From: Multifurca ochricompacta
Lineage: Eukaryota; Basidiomycota; Agaricomycetes; Russulales; Russulaceae
DNA length: 21,570 nucleotides
Direction of reading: 5' to 3'
NCBI GenBank assembly: GCA_022496185.1
Contig: WTXG01000456.1
Location: 1-21,570, forward strand
Under the pieces are notes generated by a model. That model was given only the letters and a program-made list of their open reading frames with translations, was not told the origin of the DNA and did no database searches. Shown one piece after another: positions 15,781 through 21,570 of this stretch. How positions within the stretch are numbered: position 1 is the first letter of the stretch; every line of letters begins with the position of its first letter. The translations under genes and the position numbers were made by a program.

Positions 15781-16939
15781 CGATGTAAAAATCCTCGTCG
15801 CCACTAAATTTCTCCTGAAGTTTCTGGCGTTGTTCATCGGTCATGGTCCTCAAGGCTGTGGCGAGCGCGTCGAGGTCGACTGTAGGCGTGGTTGACGTGT
15901 TAGTGGAGGCGGGCGTCTTTGCTGGTACCGTTGCAGTCGTGGGTATTTCGGTGATTGTGGCAGCGCGGGCCGGTGTGGAGGTATTCGCACGTGGTTTCTT
16001 ATTCGGGCAGTCTCGGACCAAATGTCCTCGCCTACCACATTCGAAACATCGGCCTTCCTTTTTGTATTGTTCTTTCTCTTCGACGGTTACCGCTTTCTTT
16101 ATGACTTCGGGGGTTGAGACATCGTGATCACGTCGTCGATAGAATGTAAATTTATTACCACGTGGTGGCGTATTGGTTGTGGGTCTCATGCCAAGGGCGT
16201 CTTTACTGTATAACCAATTAGCGTGATGTTTCCGAGCAGATGCTGCTGCTTCATCGAAGGTTTTGGGCTGATCAAACAATAACATTGTTTGAACGAGACA
16301 CGTGGGGAGGCCTCGGTGGAAGTATTGCCGAGCGGCCGGATCATCGATGTGAAGTTCTGCCCTTGTGGCCAGCGTGCGAAATTCGGCGATATAGTCATCA
16401 ATATTAGCATCGCGCATTTGTAATTGGTCTAGTGCGCGTAGTGCCTTTTGTCCTGCCGCTATGTCAGCCCATGCTTCTCGGAAAATTTGTTTGAATCCGG
16501 CCCAAATGTATGGGACCCGAATGTTCCCTTCTTTGATGTCGGTCAGCCACTTGATTTGATCCACCACCCAGCGATCCACCCTGGGTCCTCGTATCAATCC
16601 TAGGGTATATGCGACTCTGGTTCGTTCGTTTTGGACTGTGGCCACGTTTTCGTTCAAACTGAAGAACAATTCTAGTTTCGCAAGCCAGTCCATGGATGTA
16701 TCGCGGTTCCCTTCGAAGAAGGGTGGTGGTACGCCCGTCATAGTTCCTCCTCCAGGGTTCATTATTCCTAGGCCTGAAACTGGTGGGTCCAGTGGTGGCT
16801 CGTCGGGGTGTCTACCTATTGTTCGCGTGGAGGTTGTCGGTCTGTCCTCTGGGCTTCGTTCAGGTCGACCGGAGTGCGTCTCGACAACGTCTTCCTCCGC
16901 GGCCCTTCGCGCTTGTCTGGTATTCGGTCTCGCCGCCAT
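15776..16939 (-). CDS. gypsy A gag polyprotein (387 aa)
   Basis: This structural protein of the virus-like particle is the only intact long frame of the window. Residues 1-75 are Arg/Pro/Asp-rich and probably disordered. The gag core spans about 75-250 (DWLAKLELFFSL, RVAYTLGLIRGPRVDRWV, FREAWADIAAGQKALRAL, IDDYIAEFRTLATRAEL, YFHRGLPTCLVQTML). The single zinc knuckle is CFECGRRGHLVRDC, followed by an Ala/Thr/Pro-rich tail. The ATG at 16939 has the context ACCATGG, which fits scanning initiation, and no ATG precedes it in the 292-base leader. It ends in GAT TTT TAC ATC GCT TGA, overlapping the pol frame. The intact frame contrasts with the frame-broken pol. Confidence 0.95.
   Translation of the reverse strand: MAARPNTRQARRAAEEDVVETHSGRPERSPEDRPTTSTRTIGRHPDEPPLDPPVSGLGIMNPGGGTMTGVPPPFFEGNRDTSMDWLAKLELFFSLNENVATVQNERTRVAYTLGLIRGPRVDRWVVDQIKWLTDIKEGNIRVPYIWAGFKQIFREAWADIAAGQKALRALDQLQMRDANIDDYIAEFRTLATRAELHIDDPAARQYFHRGLPTCLVQTMLLFDQPKTFDEAAASARKHHANWLYSKDALGMRPTTNTPPRGNKFTFYRRRDHDVSTPEVIKKAVTVEEKEQYKKEGRCFECGRRGHLVRDCPNKKPRANTSTPARAATITEIPTTATVPAKTPASTNTSTTPTVDLDALATALRTMTDEQRQKLQEKFSGDEDFYIA
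15787..15794 (-). promoter_or_regulatory. gag-pol frame-change site of gypsy A
   Basis: GGATTTTT on the minus strand is read GAT TTT TAC by gag and GGA TTT TTA by pol. The pol frame is open from here through the start of protease. It has the same octamer and phase as in gypsy B and C, although here the gag stop lies three codons later. It is probably a -1 frameshift site; unproven. Confidence 0.55.
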
Positions 16940-17231
16940 GGTTTGTGGGGTAGCGGTTCTGGTGGCAATGTCGATTGTATCGTCGTCTGTTGCTAGTAAT
17001 GCGAATCGGTTGTGGAGATCAAAGGGTAAGTCTTCACTTTCTCTGGGTTCTAATTCTTCGGTTGGCAGGTATCGTCGTGGGGATGTCTCGTCAAAGGACG
17101 TTCGTTCGGAAGGTGGGGTTCTGGGCTCGCGTGTTGAAGACGTCGCGATCGGGTGTCGGGCAAGGGACGCGTCGTCGTCGCCTTGCAGTTCGGGTGAGTT
17201 CTTCTGTTTAGTTCTGTAAAGTCTGTTCTTA
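16940..17231 (-). other. gypsy A 5' leader (292 bp), no ATG
   Basis: Between the 5' LTR and the gag ATG. There is no ATG in any minus-strand frame, and the gag frame is open from the LTR edge to the gag start with an acidic, Pro/Ser/Arg-rich translation. The first bases after the LTR (TAAGAACAGACTTTACAG) should hold the primer-binding site, but I cannot match them to a tRNA. Confidence 0.6.
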
Positions 17232-17834
17232 TGTCACAGCTAGGTGCAACGCTGTGTCGAGGTTCTGGGTTTCAAGGTCGTTTTGTCAAGTCTTTTAAGT
17301 CCTCCTAGGTCAAGTCAAGTTATGCCAGTCAAGGGCACGCGCGCGAGTCGAAGTCGAGCAGAGACACTAAGTCCTGCTACAAGTTTCTGGGGTCGAAGTC
17401 CTTCTAAGGCGCAATCTTAGAAGGTTCAAGTGGGGTTGTTCAGTCCAATGAAGTGAGTCCTAGGCACCTGTATTGAATACAGAAGAACAGACTTAACGTC
17501 TTGTCCTTTCTGCTAGGTCTTTATATACATGTATGCTAGATAAGGAGACTATTCTGGTAGTTACTAGAGCTTTCACTAGACAGTCTAATGGTTGTACAGT
17601 AGAATGTCCCAGAATGATATAGATAGTGGAGGGGTTACGCCCTCTACTACTGATCAGTAAGCAGATGAGTAAGGTTCTCAGTAAGCAATCAGTCAGCAGT
17701 ATAAATGATAAGTCGTAAGTCCTTTATCAGCAAGTCATGTGGTAGGTATAGCATAATGAGAAAGAAAAGGAAAAAAGAAAAACAAAGTACGTCACATGTC
17801 TTCAACCCTTGTACCAGCCTATGAAACTGTCACA
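17232..17834 (-). repeat. gypsy A 5' LTR (603 bp)
   Basis: Same ends as the 3' LTR (TGTCACAG on + at the left, CTGTCACA at the right). TATA-like TTTATATA on + at 17520-17527. It interrupts the integrase frame of gypsy B at 17834/17835. Divergence from the 3' LTR is uneven: high in the first ~245 bp on +, low in the rest. Confidence 0.92.
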
Positions 17835-20800
17835 AGTGGGGTGTGACGTGTGAATGTTCTTTCCCTCCAGCCAGATGAGGTCATTTATCCGATAAGGTGT
17901 GAACTTCGAAGGTCTTTCGGATAGGGTTCTTTGCGCCTTGAGCAGGTTCTCATTGGCCGATTTCCTGATCTCCTCCCATTGGCTGATACGCTGCGCAGCT
18001 GATGGGACGTTTGTGGGTTTCTTGGTCCAGTTGGTCCGTGGTGTCCATCCCATGATAAGTGAGAATGGAGGGGTCTTGGTGGTTCCGTTGGGCCATGAGT
18101 TGTGTGCAAACTCTGCCATTGCTAACCAGTCAGCCCAGTCGTCCTGCCATCCATTGCACCAGAACCGAAGATACTGTTCTAGCCATTGGTTCGTCCTTTC
18201 TGATTGTCCATCAGTCTGTGGGTGATAGGCGGTTGAGATATTCTGGGTGATGTCCAAGGTCTTACAGAGCGCCCTAGCAAAGGTGGAGGTGAAGCACGGG
18301 TCGCGATCAGAGATGATCTTTTCTGGGAGGCCGTAGTGTCTGTAGACGTGATCCAGGTAAAGTTTGGCTACGCCTTCTGCTGTGACAGACTCATTACAGG
18401 GTATGAACAGTGCCGCTTTAGAGCAATCATGGTCGGTGATGGTCAAGATAGAGTCAAATCCTCTGGAGATGGGGAGCTTGACGATGAAGTCCATTGCGAC
18501 AGTCTGGAACAGTAGTGAGGCCACAGGTGCAATCGGGAATAGTGCTGGTGGGTGTGGGTGCGTGTTTACTTTGTTGGCTTGGCAGTCTGCACATCCTTTC
18601 ACATAGTCTTCTACATCCTTCTTCATGTTTGGCCACCAGTAATCTCGTTTGGCCAAAGCATACATGTTGGCAATGCCAGGGTGGCCTGCAGAGGGAAGGT
18701 CATGGTGAAAATGGATCACCCCCCTCTTAATGTTGTCGCCACCGGTGACAACGAGTTGATCCCCGTCCTTCCACCAAAGACCATCAATCTTCTTCAGGCT
18801 ATGTGCGTCTGCCCATGACTCACATAATTGTTGGTTCATATTTTGTGACACTTGAGCCCACAGGTCCATATCATGGAGGCTCACGACGGTGGTCTTCGCA
18901 AAGACTTCTTCAGGCAGGACCGTGACATCATTATTGTCCTCTTCTCCGTTGTCCCAGTCAGGCCGTCGCGATAGGGCATCTGCGTGTGCATTGCGACTTC
19001 CTGCAATATGTTTCAGCATGAAGTTGTATTCCTCTAGTTCTAGGACTTCGCGGGCAACCTGTCGACTAATCTTGTGGGGTTCCTTCCAATATAATAGGTT
19101 GGAGTGATCAGTGTGGATAATGGTTTTATGGGGAGTTCCTGCTAGATATGGTCGCCAATGTTGTAGTGCTTTCACAATGGCAAGCAGTTCTCTGTCCCAA
19201 ATATCATAATTCCATTCCACCGGTGAGAATGTTTCCGAGTAAAAGGCGACTGGATGAAGCAATCCTGTCGCATCCCGTTGGTTTAGTATGGCGCCGTTTG
19301 CGAAACGTGATGCATCTACTTCGAGTTCAAAGGGTCTTTCCAGGTCTGGTTGCAGAAGAACTGGTTCTGAGCCTACAATGTCTCGGATTTGTTCAAAGGC
19401 TCATTGTTGTTCGTCTCCCCAGTGCCAGGGTGTATCCTTCTTTAACAGCCCATTCAGTGGTTGGGCCATACCCGAGAATCCTCGTACAAATCATCGGTAG
19501 AAATTGCAGAATCCGATGAAGGATCGCACATCCTTGACGCACGTGGGTATAGGCCATTCCCGAATCCCTTGCACTTTTACTGGGTCCATCCAAACCCGTC
19601 CTCCTTCCAGGATAACCCCCAGGTACTCTATGCTCCGTTGTTCGAATGAGCACTTGGCTGGTTTGAGGTATAGATCATGTTCGTGCAGAATGTCCAATAC
19701 TTGGTGGACACGCTCTCGGTGATGGACCAAGTTGTTTGTTGTAGCCACAAGGATGTCGTCCATGTACACCACTACTTCGCCCGTGAGGATAAGATCGCGG
19801 AAGATGTGGTTCATCATGGATTGGAAGGTGGCAGGCGAGTTGGTAAGACCGAAGAACATGACGTTTGGCTCGAAGAGTCCCTGGTTGGTTTTGAACGCCG
19901 CTTTGCACTGATCTCCTTCCTTAATCCTGATGTTATTGTATCCCCACCGGACATCCATCTTGGAGAATAGGGACTTGTCTCTCATGGTATCGATGAGTTT
20001 GGAGATGAGGGGAAGAGGATAGGCATTCTTTATGGTATGGGCATTTATCCGTCGGTAGTCCTGAACAGGTCGAAGTTTCCCGTCTTTCTTCTTGATGAAG
20101 AAGAAAGGCGACGCGTATGGCGACTTGGACGGGCGAATGTATCCTTTTGCAAGGTGTTCTTCAAGGAACGTTGTGAGTGCTTCTTGCTCTTTCTGGGATA
20201 ATGGATAAATCTTGCAGTCAATGGCAGACGGGGTGTCAGGCGTGAATTCAATAGCATGATCCCAAGGTCGCGTAGGCGGGAAGCATTGTGACTCCTCCTC
20301 TGAGAACACCCTCCAGTGTCGGTGATAAACCTCCGGCACTACCTCTTCAAAGGTCTTCTCTGTATGTCCTTCTGCTGCCTTTTGGGCCAGCTCTGATGCT
20401 TTCGTGACATAACAGCGTCCCGCGTCCTCCTCTTCGGTCTTCGATGCCCTTGCATGTCGAATGGCATAATCATACCCCAACGACGTGATAAGAACTGGGT
20501 AATAGTCCTTATCCATGGTTGTGTCGCCCCAATTGATCTTTGGCTCGAATGCAGCCAACCATGGGTACCCTAGGATTAGATCTTCACTTCCTAAATTGGT
20601 GACAAGGAAGTGAATTGCCTTTGTCCTTTCTCCTACTTGGACGTTAAGGTCAGTGTAATGGGTGATCCTTCCAGCTCTATTGGCCGTTCCATCTATGTTC
20701 CAAATGTTCTTTTCCTGGGGGAGTTCCAGCATCCCCAAGCCCATGGTCCTCGCCATTCGTGGGCTGATGAAGTTATCGGTGGCTCCTGAATCAATCAGGA

Positions 20801-20926
20801 TGTCACGGTCGGCCGTCCTCTGTGTAGTCTCGAAATGCACTGGTATTTTCAAAGACTTGAAGCGACTAGTATACACAGAGGTTACATGTAATGCTCGTGC
20901 CCAGGCCGACGGGGTAGAGCCAATCA
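17835..20926 (-). pseudogene. gypsy B pol: protease, RT, RNase H, integrase; two TGA codons
   Basis: On the minus strand: protease with intact IDSGATDNF (about 20800), LILGYPWLAAFEPKINW, RT ([46 protein letters not shown], catalytic YMDD near 19760), RNase H (EVDASRFANGA near 19320, WDRELLAIV, TDHSNLLY), HADALSRRPDW, integrase zinc domain (HFHHD...GH...CADC), core Asp in AMDFIVKLP, Asp in ISDRDPCF, Glu in GQSERTNQ, and the C-terminal motif WLEGKNIH. The frame is continuous except for TGA at 19491-19493 (just after ...NFYR, inside the RT connection) and TGA at 19401-19403. The remainder of integrase and any chromodomain are lost at 17834. All catalytic residues are present, so inactivation is by nonsense codons and truncation. 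Confidence 0.93.
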
Positions 20927-21570
20927 AAAATCCTTTTTGGCGAAGGCCTTTTCTACCAAGATGGCCCGCACTTCCTCGCTTTCCTTCATCATGTTTGCCC
21001 ATATTTCCTGCGCCTTCTCTTCTTTTGTCGGTGTCTTTTTGTCGACGGTGGGCGGGTTGTTACAGACAGGCATGACCGTTGCTTCTGCCACTCGTACCCC
21101 TTTCTTCGGGCATTCCCTTGACATATGGCCCAGTGCTTTGCAGCGAAAGCACCTCCCCTCCTTCATCAACGTCTGCCTCTCGTCTTCTGTCAGCGCGACC
21201 CGTGCTCTAGTTCTGTCAGCTGAGGTATCCATTGCATTTGGATCCCTCTGAGGAGCATGGGCGGGCTTGACCCCGAAGGCAGCCTTCCACTGGTCTCAAG
21301 TCTTTCCTTTCTTGGTATCGACGCCAAAGCGTGTTTGGAAGTCGAGATAATCTTGCTGCTGTCGTCGAGCAGCATCAACCCATGTGTCCCAGTCCTGGGG
21401 GTGGTGGAACTGGATGATGTTTTGACCAGTGGGTTAGGCAACCCTTGTGAGAAGAGGTCCAGTGTGGCTTCTTCATCCGTGTCATACCCAGCTCTATTAG
21501 CCAGGCTTCTGAATTTAGCCACATAGGCATCCAGTTCTCCCTTTTCCATCTTAAGGGACTTCAATTCTCG
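20924..21570 (-). pseudogene. gypsy B gag, C-terminal part, frameshift and one TGA
   Basis: It enters at the window edge inside the gag core (LKMEKGELDAYVAKFRSLAN, then LFSQGLPNPLVK). A run of four A (minus strand; T run at 21420-21423) replaces the five expected, shifting the frame right after PNPLVK. The sequence continues in the next frame to a TGA at 21296-21298, then AMDTSADRTRA, zinc knuckle CFRCKALGHMSREC, a Thr/Pro/Lys-rich tail, and ends KDF-stop at 20924. The same residues without the frameshift are seen in gypsy C (LVKNIIQFHHPELW). The start is outside the window. Confidence 0.9.
20926..20933 (-). promoter_or_regulatory. gag-pol frame-change site of gypsy B
   Basis: GGATTTTT on the minus strand, read GAT TTT TGA in gag and GGA TTT TTG ATT in pol (Gly-Phe-Leu-Ile). 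Same octamer, phase and adjoining stop as in gypsy C. Confidence 0.6.

Larger units (their letters stand above)
10596..17834 (-). mobile_element. Ty3/gypsy chromovirus ('gypsy A'), both LTRs present
   Basis: On the minus strand: 5' LTR (17232-17834), leader, gag (15776-16939), pol with chromodomain (12494-15780, at least eight frame breaks), an extra ORF (11274-12369), a purine tract AAAGGGGG (11211-11218), 3' LTR (10596-11207). Total about 7.2 kb. The outer flanks do not match: AGTAT at 10591-10595 inside copia 2 and AGTGG at 17835-17839 inside gypsy B. So this is not a simple intact insertion. Its coding DNA is much richer in CpG and GC than the neighbouring elements. Confidence 0.93.
17835..21570 (-). 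mobile_element. Ty3/gypsy retrotransposon ('gypsy B'), gag C-terminus to integrase, both ends cut
   Basis: This minus-strand element is of the same family as gypsy C, as shown by near-identical zinc knuckle, protease and surrounding residues. Gag enters from outside the window at 21570, pol reads leftwards and is cut by the gypsy A LTR at 17834/17835 just after the integrase C-terminal motif WLEGKNIHT. No LTR of this copy is in the window. Damage is limited: one frameshift and three TGA codons. Confidence 0.93.

Noticed and set aside
16638..17219. 193-codon plus-strand frame over gypsy A gag start and leader
   Set aside because: Ser/Val/Gly-rich shadow of the gag frame; no domain, and the sense strand is explained.
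10591..17839. AGTAT / AGTGG as a degenerate target duplication around gypsy A
   Set aside because: Only three of five bases agree, and the flanks belong to different elements that do not continue across.

Overview
The window is eukaryotic, intergenic-type DNA made almost entirely of nested, decayed LTR retrotransposons. I see no host gene, rRNA, canonical tRNA or CRISPR array. Two superfamilies are present: Ty1/copia (order integrase, RT, RNase H) and Ty3/gypsy of chromovirus type (order gag, protease, RT, RNase H, integrase, with a chromodomain in one element). The protein style of the gypsy pols resembles Tf2-like elements of filamentous fungi, most probably an agaricomycete basidiomycete with a repeat-rich genome. 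That assignment is inference from family style, and I do not name a species.

Layout. (1) 1-3410: 3' part of a copia element on + (integrase C-terminal half, RT, RNase H, 3' LTR). (2) 3474-8128: a gypsy element on + ('gypsy C': 5' LTR, gag, start of protease). A 1846-bp TG...CA insertion (4822-6667) lies in its gag, flanked by the 5-bp target duplication ACTGG. (3) 8129-10595: a second copia on - ('copia 2'), truncated in RT. Its 3' LTR is itself split by a 938-bp insertion (8188-9125) with the target duplication AGAAA; that insertion starts with a + strand copy of the same LTR plus a half-tRNA-type primer site. (4) 10596-17834: a gypsy element on - with both LTRs ('gypsy A'): gag, frame-broken pol with chromodomain, and an extra unrecognised ORF between pol and the 3' LTR. 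(5) 17835-21570: a gypsy element on - of the same family as gypsy C ('gypsy B'). Gypsy A's 5' LTR cuts it on the left and it runs off the window on the right.

How it fits together. Gypsy C was hit by a long solo LTR and by copia 2. Copia 2 was then hit by the 938-bp insertion and by a gypsy A element. Gypsy A's two outer flanks lie in different host elements (copia 2 and gypsy B) and do not share a target duplication, so it looks like a recombinant of two gypsy A copies or a rearranged locus. Every reading frame is broken except gypsy A gag. Decay takes two forms: TGA nonsense codons, in two cases visible as CGA->TGA against a sister copy, in copia 2 and gypsy B/C; and single-base indels in gypsy A.

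The most interesting items are the unknown ORF at the 3' end of gypsy A, an identical GGATTTTT octamer at all three gag/pol frame changes, the 938-bp chimeric insertion inside an inverted LTR, the hairpin-rich 1.85-kb LTR, and the mirrored hairpins at both ends of the gypsy C LTR.
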